A stretch of DNA of 64,000 nt from Murimonas intestini (lineage in GTDB: Bacteria > Bacillota > Clostridia > Lachnospirales > Lachnospiraceae): contig QGGY01000005.1 in the NCBI GenBank assembly GCA_003148945.1, positions 213,141 to 277,140 on the forward strand, given 5' to 3'. The position numbers were made by a program, and so were the translations under genes. The notes below the pieces were generated by a model that saw nothing but the letters and a program-made list of their open reading frames with translations, searched no databases and was not told the origin of the DNA. Below, piece after piece: positions 25,538-35,075 of the stretch (positions are counted from its first letter, which is position 1; every line of letters begins with the position of its first letter).

Positions 25538-27283
25538 TTATTCCTCCTCGATATAGCAATCTACTACATTATTCAAATCATTGAGAATGTATTCTTTTGT
25601 TCCGTTTTTAGCAGAAGTCAGTTCAAATTCAAAACCTTCATAGAAGGATTCCACCATTTTATTCTTTTTAGTTGGAAGGTATTCAGCTCTAATACTCGAA
25701 CAGCCCCAAGCTTTAGCATTATCCGTAATAGCATTAAACATCAAGTCTTCAACTCCGCGTTTCAACACCCTACAACTCATTACCCAAGTATCTATAAAAC
25801 AAGAAGAACCTTCTTTGTGCAGAATCACGCATGAGATAATACCATAATTGCTATACTTATCGCTAAGTTTACAATAGAGACACCGATAATCCGGATTTGC
25901 TACCATTTCAATTATATTTGCCTCTTGATATCTTATTGTGCGAAGATTGAACTGATTTGATTTATTAATAAGCTGCGAAAATCTTGGAATATCTACATTC
26001 TCAATCTTGCCGATATGTCCCTTCATCTCCAATGCTTTCAAGTACTCATTATAGTCAACGAAGCTTTCCTGCATTTTTTGTCTTTTTTGGTTTTCAATGT
26101 ATGAGTTTGTACGTTCCAAGTCTTCCTTGGTAATCTGAGTCCATTCAAACGGCTGCTCTTTTTCCATTTGTAGAACATACAATGCAGGATCTTGCGGAAC
26201 ATCAATAACATGAACTTCAGGAACAAACTCGCGAACAATTTGACGCTCTGCCGGATTGTCATCAAAGAAAACCAGGCTGTCGGTTCCGATATTCAGCTCC
26301 TGCGCAATTCTTCTAATGTTATCAGCCTTATTCTCCCAGTTTGCTATAAAGCAAGAAATATCATCAAGCTTTAGTATCATATTTTCGTTCTTCTCAAAAG
26401 GTTCTTTTGCAGTAGCTTCATCATTCTTACTACATACTGCGAGAATAATGCCTCTCTGTTTTAGTTCTAAGCAATATTGTTGGAAATACCTATAAGCCTC
26501 TCCAACGGCATTATTAGAATCAATCTGTATTCCTTCCCATCCTTCATCACCCACAACACCACCCCAAAGCGTATTGTCTAAATCAAGTACTAGGCATTTT
26601 CGAATATTTCCACGTAAGGCTAAAATTTCATGAACGAAACACATGACATACTCTGGCATGTAATCCAATCTAACAGCCGCTTTATTCAAAAAATATGCCT
26701 TATAATCAAACCAATTGTATTTACCAACATTATTAGACAGCGCATCTACATCCACGATGGTCACGGTTGAAGGGGCAACCTTTAGCAATTCTCTATTTAC
26801 AGAATACAAGAATTCGTTTCGACCATATTCTTTTTGATATTCCAGATTCCCTAATACTCTAACAGGCGGAAGGACAAAATTAGCTTGAAGTATTTTAGCT
26901 TCTAGTCTCCCGTTAATTTGGCTCCACAACTGCTCATAATACTTCTTTACATCGTCTAAATACTCTATTATTTTGTTTCCCTCAGAAAGAAGTGGTGGGC
27001 ATTCCTTTACATCACTATAAAATGGCAACATAATTACATATTCTGGATTAAATTCGTACAACGAAGAATTTGGATCAAAAACATCCATGTTTATTCCTGA
27101 ATATTCACCTTCGTAAATGTTGCATTGAACTCCGTTTTGATTAAGGTAGTATCTTAATATTTTAACAAAATACTGAATAGAGCACGATCCAAGAACCGCT
27201 ATTTTTACTCCTTCATTCTGAACATTATTTTTCTCATTTTTTCGAACTTGTTTTAGTAGTTCAGATATCTTTTCCTTTTCCAT
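25538..27283 (-). CDS. FkbH-like HAD-family glyceryl-ACP synthase
   Basis: 581 residues. An SGNH-like N-terminal region (AVLGSCSIQYFVKILRYYL, about 30-48) is followed by the HAD domain with the FkbH signature VLDLDNTLWGGVVGDEGWEGI (about 233-253) and LVFFDDNPAERQIVREFVPEV. A C-terminal GNAT-like part ends near YEGFEFELT. FkbH proteins load a glyceryl unit from 1,3-bisphosphoglycerate onto an ACP in polyketide pathways. In capsule loci the likely use is decoration of a sugar. RBS GGAG lies before ATG 27283. Coupled to the ACP gene. Confidence 0.87.
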   Translation of the reverse strand: MEKEKISELLKQVRKNEKNNVQNEGVKIAVLGSCSIQYFVKILRYYLNQNGVQCNIYEGEYSGINMDVFDPNSSLYEFNPEYVIMLPFYSDVKECPPLLSEGNKIIEYLDDVKKYYEQLWSQINGRLEAKILQANFVLPPVRVLGNLEYQKEYGRNEFLYSVNRELLKVAPSTVTIVDVDALSNNVGKYNWFDYKAYFLNKAAVRLDYMPEYVMCFVHEILALRGNIRKCLVLDLDNTLWGGVVGDEGWEGIQIDSNNAVGEAYRYFQQYCLELKQRGIILAVCSKNDEATAKEPFEKNENMILKLDDISCFIANWENKADNIRRIAQELNIGTDSLVFFDDNPAERQIVREFVPEVHVIDVPQDPALYVLQMEKEQPFEWTQITKEDLERTNSYIENQKRQKMQESFVDYNEYLKALEMKGHIGKIENVDIPRFSQLINKSNQFNLRTIRYQEANIIEMVANPDYRCLYCKLSDKYSNYGIISCVILHKEGSSCFIDTWVMSCRVLKRGVEDLMFNAITDNAKAWGCSSIRAEYLPTKKNKMVESFYEGFEFELTSAKNGTKEYILNDLNNVVDCYIEEE

Positions 27284-28501
27284 TTATTTCAACTCCATTC
27301 TTTGACGCACTAATCTTCTCTTGATTAAACGATAATAACATTTCTTTAGAAGCGTCTTGGTGTTTCTTTTCGCTGTTGAGATTACCAAGGACATTTTAGT
27401 GATCCCCAATAAGTTCCACACTACTTTGCTATATGGCTCATTTTTTATTCTTTTAAAAAACTCATTTCGATCTGGATTCATTTTCACAGTTGACTGCAAA
27501 GCGGGATTACCTTTAGCTGCTTCATCTAAAGAACGTTCTTCGACTTCCATGAAATTCTTACTTGTGGACATCAGCTCATCGCCTTTAGGTGTATTAACCA
27601 AAGCAACTGAAACACCAAGTTTCTGCTCTTCCTTAGAAAACTTTAATCCCCAGAAATCTCCGATGGTGATGTCTGCGACCCTTGGAAAAGATTTATATTT
27701 ACAATGTTCACAGCATGGCCGTATATACAGATTTCCAACTATGTAAGCGTTAACCCACGGATCATGATATCTGTCCTTATAATATGACTCACCATTTTTA
27801 AATTTTACGAGGGTTCCAAGATTTGTCCAACCATGAGATTTATTCTTTAAGTGAACTTCCTGAATTTCAGAGCCAAACTTTTTCTCAAGCTCATCCATAT
27901 ATGAAGAAAACGCAAGCGGTGAATTTACTCCCCTACATATGAGTTCAACTGTATATAGCCCTGGATAATCCTTTCCTAGGAAACCATATAATCCTGCGAC
28001 CTGACATCCTGTACCACAAAACAAAACTCTCTCACTTTTTTGCAAAAGCTTTTTTATTGTTTTATAAACTCCCGCAGTATCACTTTGAAAGTATTTCGAT
28101 CTCATTATCTTTTGTAAGCTTTCAACAGTATTTCCTACTTCATGGTGTGCTCCCTTGTAATCGTCATCATAAACACATCCGGCAATGTAATCACGATTTT
28201 CCACAAAGGATTCCGCTAATGCATAATATAAAGCTCCAGAAGTGCTATTATACCTGACATTCTTATCTTTGTGATAGACTTTGTAAGTCGACGGTACTTT
28301 TCTTGAACCATTTTCAAACATTGATGTGCTTAGTGCAGGGCAAGCTTTCTCGCACAGGTTACATTTAATACATTTATCTTCATCTATAATCGGATGCCAA
28401 AATCCTTCTGCATCTATTGGAAATGATATAGCTTCCTTAGGGCATATATCTCCACAGGCCTTACAGCCTGTACAACTATCTTTATGTAACTTATCTATCA
28501 T
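27284..28501 (-). CDS. Ferredoxin-FrhB (F420 hydrogenase/dehydrogenase beta-like) protein
   Basis: 405 residues from ATG 28501, 2 nt after the upstream stop and preceded by GGGAG. Two 4Fe-4S motifs are at the N-terminus: CTGCKACGDICP (about 9-20) and CIKCNLCEKACP (about 40-51). The FrhB domain follows, with CGTGCQVAGLYGFLGKDYPGL, CRGVNSP and GDFWGL. Proteins of this form occur in many exopolysaccharide loci together with pyruvyl-transferase family proteins, as here (33 kb). Flavin-dependent redox chemistry is likely, but the substrate is unknown and F420 use is not implied. Confidence 0.85.
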   Translation of the reverse strand: MIDKLHKDSCTGCKACGDICPKEAISFPIDAEGFWHPIIDEDKCIKCNLCEKACPALSTSMFENGSRKVPSTYKVYHKDKNVRYNSTSGALYYALAESFVENRDYIAGCVYDDDYKGAHHEVGNTVESLQKIMRSKYFQSDTAGVYKTIKKLLQKSERVLFCGTGCQVAGLYGFLGKDYPGLYTVELICRGVNSPLAFSSYMDELEKKFGSEIQEVHLKNKSHGWTNLGTLVKFKNGESYYKDRYHDPWVNAYIVGNLYIRPCCEHCKYKSFPRVADITIGDFWGLKFSKEEQKLGVSVALVNTPKGDELMSTSKNFMEVEERSLDEAAKGNPALQSTVKMNPDRNEFFKRIKNEPYSKVVWNLLGITKMSLVISTAKRNTKTLLKKCYYRLIKRRLVRQRMELK

Positions 28502-28503
28502 TT

Positions 28504-29136
28504 TTATTTCTCCCACAACACCGCAGAATAGGATCTTGCAGGATTTCCAGCTGCCATTGTTCCTTCTTTAATTTTTCCTCCAACTACAGCACCCGCTGAA
28601 ACAATTGCGCCAGCACCAATCTGTGCCCCACGCAGAATAGTTGCATTGACTCCAATCCAAACATGATCACCAATCATAATGTCTCTAGGCGTATTAATTA
28701 TTGCTCCCTGTTCATTCATAATTTTATGGAAATCCGAATCGAGTATCACTACATTTCTAGATACTAAAAGACCATCACCAATCTTCATATGGTTCTTTGC
28801 AATAATAGTTGCATCATGATTAATATCTGCTTTTCCTATTGTTATACTTCCTTCTTTTTGAACCTGCAGTGTGGTTCCTGATCTAAGTATTACTGTTCCA
28901 TTTACTATTAGCTTTCCATTTCCTCTTATAAACAGTGTTGTCTGTTTTTTTGAACCTTTGATTTCTGGAAGATTTAATACAAGTTTAGCATGCAACACTA
29001 CGTTTGCATTCTTATCAATATCCACCACAGAATTTCTATATGGAACTATATATGTTCCTTTATCTCTTTTGATATTCTTTGACAGGAAATTTAATTTTAT
29101 GAATTTCCATATATCTAGCTGAAATATTTTACCCAT
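28504..29136 (-). CDS. LbH-fold O-acetyltransferase (WbbJ-like)
   Basis: 210 residues. The C-terminal half is a left-handed beta-helix with hexapeptide repeats: IGDHVWIGVNATILRGAQIGAGAIVSAGAVVGG, then GNPARSY at about 199-205. An active-site His-type segment ILDSDFHKI (about 130) fits acetyl-CoA-dependent sugar acetyltransferases. Member of the right module, translated just before the FrhB-like gene (starts 2 nt apart). Confidence 0.85.
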   Translation of the reverse strand: MGKIFQLDIWKFIKLNFLSKNIKRDKGTYIVPYRNSVVDIDKNANVVLHAKLVLNLPEIKGSKKQTTLFIRGNGKLIVNGTVILRSGTTLQVQKEGSITIGKADINHDATIIAKNHMKIGDGLLVSRNVVILDSDFHKIMNEQGAIINTPRDIMIGDHVWIGVNATILRGAQIGAGAIVSAGAVVGGKIKEGTMAAGNPARSYSAVLWEK

Positions 29137-29161
29137 TTATGTCATCCTTCCATATAAAAAC

Positions 29162-30997
29162 TTAAAAATTATAAATATAGTTTGGATCATCAATTCCATG
29201 TGAATTTAAAACAATGAGGTTTTCATCCAAACCATCAATTGATTTCATCTCAGCAGAAGTTAATTCAAAGTCAAAAATATCAAGATTCTCTTTCATATGC
29301 TCCTTGTGAAAGGTGCTAATGACTGGGATTACGTTATTCTGATAATGCCATCTCAGAACAATCTGTGTACAACTCTTATGATATTTCTCCATTAAATGCT
29401 TCATCAAAGAATTGTCACGCAGTTTTTTCGTTCCATTTCCAGTAGATGTATGAGCCATCAATTGAATGCCATGTTCCCTACAATAGTCTCGAAGCTCTTT
29501 TCTCACGCACAACGGATGTATTTCTGTTTGCACAACCATTGGTAGATCAATCCCTTCTGATTTAATCTTTTTCAAATCATCTAAATTCAAATTACATGCA
29601 CCAAATGCTCTACATTTTCCTTTATTGTAGCAATCAATAATCTGTTTGTAATAGTTAAGCCAATCGCCCTCCGGCCAATGCAACATATATAAATCTACAT
29701 GATCTTTTTTCAAATTTGAAAGAGAATTGTCAAGATTACCTGCAACATCATTTGGAGATGCAGCTCTAGTAACATCCATCGCTGAACATTTTGTTGCCAG
29801 GAATACATCCTGGTAATTGGATACCGTTGCCCCAATACTTTCTTCTGAATGAGCGTAAATTCTTCCGGAATCAAACATTCTATATCCCGTATCATATGCA
29901 TCATGTAAAATTCTTTTTATATGCAAATTTCCATACAGTTCTCTACTGATTTTCATATGTTTAATACTTCTTAAACAATTTCTAATTAACCACTTTCCAA
30001 ACAAAAGCTTATTTCTTGTATAGCGCCAAATAACTCCCGTTCCAAAAGATATCCATGGAATCGTAATTTCATTTCTTAACATATACATTTTTTTGTCATC
30101 CACTAGATTTATTTCCTCCGTAACACCTATTCTATCTTGCAACAATTTATTGAATTTTAATCTTCCAGAATCATTAAAGCACAGAGCATTTTCATACAAT
30201 TCATTGTGCAAAAGTTCTTTACAACTATATAAGTTTATTACAGAAACCTTTTTTCCCTCAGCAATGCTGTTCACCGGATTCCATAAACATTGATCTAAAA
30301 TATCCGTCGGCATCAAGCTTTCCAAGGTTGGACTAAACGGAGAAATGACAAGATACGGCGTCCATTCATTATCCCTGCAAAAATCGACCATATCTTTCAA
30401 TCGATCTGTATTAATTCTAATATTTTCTATCTGCTTTGCTGATAATTCGTACCTGTCATTCCATCCAAACTCATTTTTCCATCCATTCATCCACCTGTTG
30501 GCCCATTCGATATCATCTGCTGTCTTCAACTTCGAATAATTCTCACGATCTGCAGGTAAACCATTTACAAATCTTTTTACATCGTGTAATAGAAATTGTG
30601 GATGCAGAACAATCGGAATTTTTTTTAATAAAAAGTCTTTACTTTTGCTATATGTTCTAATCTGATCACTATTTAACCATAAGTAATACTTATGATCAGA
30701 GCTTTCATTTTCATATGCATCTACGATTAATTTGAATTCTTCTATGCTTATGATAACTATGGCGCCCTTTCGTAAATGGTTTGCATATTTTTTTAATGTT
30801 TCAAAATCATAATATAGTGGCTGAGGTTGTGATGCCATATTAAAACCGCGTAGTTTCCACAAGTTATAATCGTAAGCAAGCAACGATGGCGTAGAACCAG
30901 TATTTACAATATCTAAGTTCATTGGCATCATTCCCAAATTTTCGGCATGACTAACCCATTTTTTATACTGTGAAGTCTGCTTACCAAACATTTTCAT
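29162..30997 (-). CDS. Fusion: SGNH/DltD-like domain + aldo-keto reductase
   Basis: 611 residues. Residues 1 to about 300 resemble the SGNH-like proteins of capsule loci: NLDIVNTGSTPSLLAYDYNLWKLRGFNMA, a YYDFETLKKY...GAIVIISIEEFK motif, and a C-terminal NLYSCKELLHNELYEN...CFNDSGRLKFNKLL with His/Asp features. From about 345 a nearly complete aldo-keto reductase follows. Its tetrad is visible: Asp in YRMFDSGRIYAHSEESIG, Tyr in the same motif, Lys in VFLATKCS and His in DLYMLHWP. KGKCRAFGACNL and IVLRWHYQNNVIPVIST are also typical. No frameshift is seen. It starts overlapping wzx2 (TAATG). An unusual pairing of a putative acyl-handling domain with an NADPH reductase. Confidence 0.8.
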   Translation of the reverse strand: MKMFGKQTSQYKKWVSHAENLGMMPMNLDIVNTGSTPSLLAYDYNLWKLRGFNMASQPQPLYYDFETLKKYANHLRKGAIVIISIEEFKLIVDAYENESSDHKYYLWLNSDQIRTYSKSKDFLLKKIPIVLHPQFLLHDVKRFVNGLPADRENYSKLKTADDIEWANRWMNGWKNEFGWNDRYELSAKQIENIRINTDRLKDMVDFCRDNEWTPYLVISPFSPTLESLMPTDILDQCLWNPVNSIAEGKKVSVINLYSCKELLHNELYENALCFNDSGRLKFNKLLQDRIGVTEEINLVDDKKMYMLRNEITIPWISFGTGVIWRYTRNKLLFGKWLIRNCLRSIKHMKISRELYGNLHIKRILHDAYDTGYRMFDSGRIYAHSEESIGATVSNYQDVFLATKCSAMDVTRAASPNDVAGNLDNSLSNLKKDHVDLYMLHWPEGDWLNYYKQIIDCYNKGKCRAFGACNLNLDDLKKIKSEGIDLPMVVQTEIHPLCVRKELRDYCREHGIQLMAHTSTGNGTKKLRDNSLMKHLMEKYHKSCTQIVLRWHYQNNVIPVISTFHKEHMKENLDIFDFELTSAEMKSIDGLDENLIVLNSHGIDDPNYIYNF

Positions 30998-32526
30998 TAC
31001 CCTCTTCTAAGAACAAATACTTTTCTCATTATCTTAATGATGATGCCCTTTTCATACGCATTCATAGCAAATAGCCACATCGAAATCATATAAGTAAATA
31101 CATACAGCAAACCATATACTGCTAATAAAGATAACGATGTACCAACTAAATTGAATTTAATGATAATAAAGCCCAAGCAAATAGGCAGTAATAATCCTTT
31201 TGCTATATGGAACATTTCAATATAGTATTGTTTCATATTTAGTTTTGCAACTTTGTAATAATATATGCTTTGAACTAAGATACAGATTATACACTCACAT
31301 AAAAATGTCCCAAATGCGCTACCAATCGCGCCGAAATGCATTGCTAACGGTATGCTCACTAAAAAATTACATAGGCAAACTACTATGTTTATAAGTATCT
31401 GTACCTTGTGAATATTCTTAGCTCTTACAATGTCTTGACCTAGCCCCATCGTTAAAGAAACAGTTACTGGTAACATAATGAGTAATCCAACATAATACGA
31501 ATCATCATATCCTGCTCCTGCCCATTTGTATATAAATGCCTTTCCAAAAAAACAATATCCTGACATTATTAAGAACACTAAAATAGCAAATAATCTCGAT
31601 GTTTTAACAAATAGTTCTGATAATTCTTTTAGTTTATTTAGCGAAACCAACCTATTAATTTCAGCTATAAAAACACTCGACATTGCAGATGCAATCATTA
31701 TATAGTAGGTATTCAAAGTACTTCCTACCGAGTAGATTGAAATCTCAGACGTTCCATTAGTCCACGCTAAGATAAACTTGTCTACCTGCCAATTTAATTG
31801 ATCCATCACCGATTGGATAACAATAGCACAAGCAAAAATCAAAATACTTTTCAGCAGGACTTTATCTATTCTTTCAAAAGAAAATTTAACTTTCAGAACT
31901 TTGATACAATACGCAGCATTAAATAAGGTAATTAATATTGTTAATGCCAGCTTAATATTGAAAATTAATATGGAACCATGTCCTCTAAGCAATAGCGGAA
32001 TAGTAATTAATGGTGCCATTACAATTTGAAATAAATTGACTAACTTTCCAAATATAAATCGTTCATTCGCTATGATTAACGAACTGAAAATACAATTAAT
32101 TACAGTCGCGCATGTGGTAAATGCTAATATAACAAATAATGTTTTAGCAAGTTCATACTCTGAAGTACTAATTTTATTTCCTAAAAGGGCCTCTGCATTA
32201 GATCCAATCAGGAGGCCAACCACTAAACTCACAACTGATAAGACCACAAAAACTCTAAAAAATAGACCATTTAATTTGGGAATCCTATCTTTGTCCTTAA
32301 TTTTAGTCTGTACGTAAAACCTCACAAAGGCAGCATTTAAACCGGCATTAAAGATTATTAAGTAACCAGAGAATGATATACACAACGAGTAAATTCCATA
32401 TTCACTCTGGCCTAAACTTCTCAAAATTATAGGAGTATAGACTACCCCCGATAAACACTGCACTATTACAGTTAAATAGGATACTACCACGCCCAATGAT
32501 AGTTGTTTTTTTCTATTCACTTCCAT
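30997..32526 (-). CDS. wzx: Wzx-type repeat-unit flippase (right module)
   Basis: 509-residue MOP-superfamily exporter: VVSYLTVIVQCLSGVVYTPIILRSLGQSEYGIYSLCISF (about residues 14-52) is the N-terminal signature, with about 14 spans in all. It is a second flippase, distinct in sequence from the one at 22606, so the right module is self-sufficient for export. Its stop overlaps the downstream start. Confidence 0.87.
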   Translation of the reverse strand: MEVNRKKQLSLGVVVSYLTVIVQCLSGVVYTPIILRSLGQSEYGIYSLCISFSGYLIIFNAGLNAAFVRFYVQTKIKDKDRIPKLNGLFFRVFVVLSVVSLVVGLLIGSNAEALLGNKISTSEYELAKTLFVILAFTTCATVINCIFSSLIIANERFIFGKLVNLFQIVMAPLITIPLLLRGHGSILIFNIKLALTILITLFNAAYCIKVLKVKFSFERIDKVLLKSILIFACAIVIQSVMDQLNWQVDKFILAWTNGTSEISIYSVGSTLNTYYIMIASAMSSVFIAEINRLVSLNKLKELSELFVKTSRLFAILVFLIMSGYCFFGKAFIYKWAGAGYDDSYYVGLLIMLPVTVSLTMGLGQDIVRAKNIHKVQILINIVVCLCNFLVSIPLAMHFGAIGSAFGTFLCECIICILVQSIYYYKVAKLNMKQYYIEMFHIAKGLLLPICLGFIIIKFNLVGTSLSLLAVYGLLYVFTYMISMWLFAMNAYEKGIIIKIMRKVFVLRRG

Positions 32527-32547
32527 ATCAAACTGTTTTATCTCCTA

Positions 32548-33777
32548 TTATTTTATATTTTTTTTCAACCACTCTTTTGACTCCTCTATCATGCATGAAA
32601 GTTTTGTTAGACTACGACTATAGTCGATTTCATTTAATGACTCTAAATACTCAATTGTAACTTTCTCCTTTGTGTCGCAAAAACGTTCCTGGGTTTCAAA
32701 TAAATCCAACAGACTAATTAAGCGAGAATTCATACTAATCCTAACAGTACGGTCAAACACATAATAATTCTTTTTAAAAATACCGGAAAATGCCGCAGTA
32801 TGAAAGCTATCAGTAAATATTGCTTCCGAATATGATATCAACGAAAGAAAATCTTCTACTCCTACGTCAAAAAGTTTTTCCTCATTCTCATGGTTCAATA
32901 AATCATAGAAGGGAAATTCGTTTGTCAAGTAAGGCATATAGAGAATCTTTAATCCATGTCGCTTAGCATATTCCTGAGCCAATTTACGAGGCTTAACCTC
33001 ATCTCCCAAAAAATAACAAAATATATATTTCTCTTTAACTTGACGAGGTGAGCAAATTTTCTCCCATTCCTCTTGCTGAAGAAGAAATACTGGATCGACA
33101 ACCCATTTTATATCCTTGCCGTATACTTCTCTGATAAGAGCAACATCCGTGTATTCTCTAACAGATACTGAGTCAAAGTCGACTAGTGCTTTCTTGAAGA
33201 AGGCCTTTTCTTTAATATCTAATTCTTTTTTTGAAACAGAAGCAGCATACGATAGTTTTGTTTTGCATTCTGGTACAAATGTTAAAAAGTATGGTTTTTT
33301 TTCAAGGGTTCTCCACACTTGATCGCTTCCTGTTATAAATGTAGTAAAGCTCTCAAGTTCAGATGACGATTTGGATGTAATACTAGATTTGTAATCATGC
33401 AGTTGTGCGTCATTATAAACGCCACTTGTATGAGGTGTGTTTTCCTCTCCAAACGCTATTACCTTTCGCTTTCTAGCATCAATCATTCTAAATTTATCTT
33501 GTTTAAAAGTGTTTTTTATAACTTTCCTAATTGTATTGGTAACTTTGTGATTATCTTTCACTCTTGAATATATTAATAGCAGCTTATTTATGATACCATT
33601 AGTTGCTTTTAATTTACTCCTGAAGGATGTACTTGGGCGTGAATAACATATTTGAAATGCTGGAGCTATATTGTCCGTGATGTATCTAGCTAATGCATAT
33701 GCCTGTAAATTGCCACCATAGTTGGTACTTTTATAGTATTCAGTAATTACTGCAACTTTGCTTTTATCATCAGTCAT
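32548..33777 (-). CDS. Polysaccharide pyruvyl transferase family protein
   Basis: The start is placed at ATG 33777 (409 residues) because GGAGGGAGGAAGAG precedes it; an in-frame ATG at 33810 would overlap wzy. The fold signature includes VITEYYKSTNYGGNLQAYALA at the N-terminus, ITGSDQVWR (about 155), SYAASVSK, VVDPVFLL and ILTDSFHT-like IFTDSFHTAAFSGIF (about 305-320). The family adds pyruvate ketals or acts as a related CsaB-type transferase. It is often found with FrhB-like proteins, as in this operon. Confidence 0.85.
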   Translation of the reverse strand: MTDDKSKVAVITEYYKSTNYGGNLQAYALARYITDNIAPAFQICYSRPSTSFRSKLKATNGIINKLLLIYSRVKDNHKVTNTIRKVIKNTFKQDKFRMIDARKRKVIAFGEENTPHTSGVYNDAQLHDYKSSITSKSSSELESFTTFITGSDQVWRTLEKKPYFLTFVPECKTKLSYAASVSKKELDIKEKAFFKKALVDFDSVSVREYTDVALIREVYGKDIKWVVDPVFLLQQEEWEKICSPRQVKEKYIFCYFLGDEVKPRKLAQEYAKRHGLKILYMPYLTNEFPFYDLLNHENEEKLFDVGVEDFLSLISYSEAIFTDSFHTAAFSGIFKKNYYVFDRTVRISMNSRLISLLDLFETQERFCDTKEKVTIEYLESLNEIDYSRSLTKLSCMIEESKEWLKKNIK

Positions 33778-33806
33778 ACTCTTCCTCCCTCCAGCAGACA
33801 ACATTT

Positions 33807-35075
33807 TCAAGTTTCTTTCGTTATTTTTGTATCTACAGTCATTTTTGCGGTAGCAATGATCAGCATTAATAAAAAAGTAATTCTAGCATTATTAAATAAA
33901 GCAGTATAGTTTGATAAAAAAATCACCAATCCAACTAATACTAAATAGACCGCGAATCGATTCTTATGATCAGAAAAAATAATCTTATAACATCCATATG
34001 AGTAGCCGATTACGTATACTAAATAAAACCATAATCCGCTCAAAAGTATATACGAGCCCATACTACTAATACCAAAATGAGCAAATCCAAATACATCACT
34101 TTCAACCCATTTTGCAGCACCAATACCTAAGCCAAACAACCACGTTGATTTTTTATGAATTGCGTAGTCTACAATAGCCAAACGCTCATTACTTCCATAC
34201 GCCCCTATTGATTTATAACTAAAACCTCTAACCAACCTTTTTTGTACAGTATCCTCTATAAACTCTCTTAATGTAGGTATACTGAATGCAACCAAAATAA
34301 TAAGAATAAACAGTACTAAATATTTTATGATATGTAGAATTTTGCTCCGGTAATCTGGCTCTTTAAAAAATACAGTTAGAGCGTAAAATACCGCAAAAAC
34401 CACTAATTCAATATAGTAACCCACGTTGTCGTTATATTGTGACATTATTACCATAACCCCCTGCGAAGCCAAGGTGTAAAAGATAAAAAATTTTTTTTTC
34501 GTCTCATTCTTCATTCGTGAATATGCGTAAAACAAGTTAAGTGAAAGAACGAAAATAGAATATAGAGCTAATACATTTGTTGCATTAAATCCAAACAATC
34601 CAGCGCACTGGTCAGGATAGTATCCATTCTCTGCTAGCCAAGATGCCTTTATAAATTGTCCAGTTCCTTTCTCTTGAACATATAAAACCAACAGATTTAA
34701 TATGTAGAAGACATTAAATAGCTTAATTCTTCCCTCTATTCTTGTCCGAATTGCCTCTTGGTCATTTGATACTAATAGCACCATGATTACTAAGGTTGAA
34801 ATCGAATATAGAGAAGACCTCAAGTTACTAGAAATGATTGAAAAATCCAACACTTGTACTGAACTGATAATAAAAAGACTTATGCCCAGAAATAATATTA
34901 CAAAAGTTGGCAAATCCAGTTTTCTTAGTGAACTATTGGCAATTATCAAAACTGCTGCACCTATTAATATTAGCATATGCCAAATACTATAGTGCTCTAC
35001 AACTCCCGAAAAGAATAGGAATACCATTAAGAAATCAAATATCCATTTGTTTATATCTTTATTACTTACAATCAT
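33807..35075 (-). CDS. wzy: Wzy-type polysaccharide polymerase (right module)
   Basis: 422 residues with about 11 spans and the family-typical periplasmic loop: KRLVRGFSYKSIGAYGSNERLAIVDYAIHKKSTWLFGLGIGAA, in which GS-N-R and GLGIG match O-antigen polymerase/ligase loops. It overlaps the upstream GT4 gene by 4 nt (ATGA). A second polymerase, unlike the left one in sequence. Confidence 0.8.
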   Translation of the reverse strand: MIVSNKDINKWIFDFLMVFLFFSGVVEHYSIWHMLILIGAAVLIIANSSLRKLDLPTFVILFLGISLFIISSVQVLDFSIISSNLRSSLYSISTLVIMVLLVSNDQEAIRTRIEGRIKLFNVFYILNLLVLYVQEKGTGQFIKASWLAENGYYPDQCAGLFGFNATNVLALYSIFVLSLNLFYAYSRMKNETKKKFFIFYTLASQGVMVIMSQYNDNVGYYIELVVFAVFYALTVFFKEPDYRSKILHIIKYLVLFILIILVAFSIPTLREFIEDTVQKRLVRGFSYKSIGAYGSNERLAIVDYAIHKKSTWLFGLGIGAAKWVESDVFGFAHFGISSMGSYILLSGLWFYLVYVIGYSYGCYKIIFSDHKNRFAVYLVLVGLVIFLSNYTALFNNARITFLLMLIIATAKMTVDTKITKET

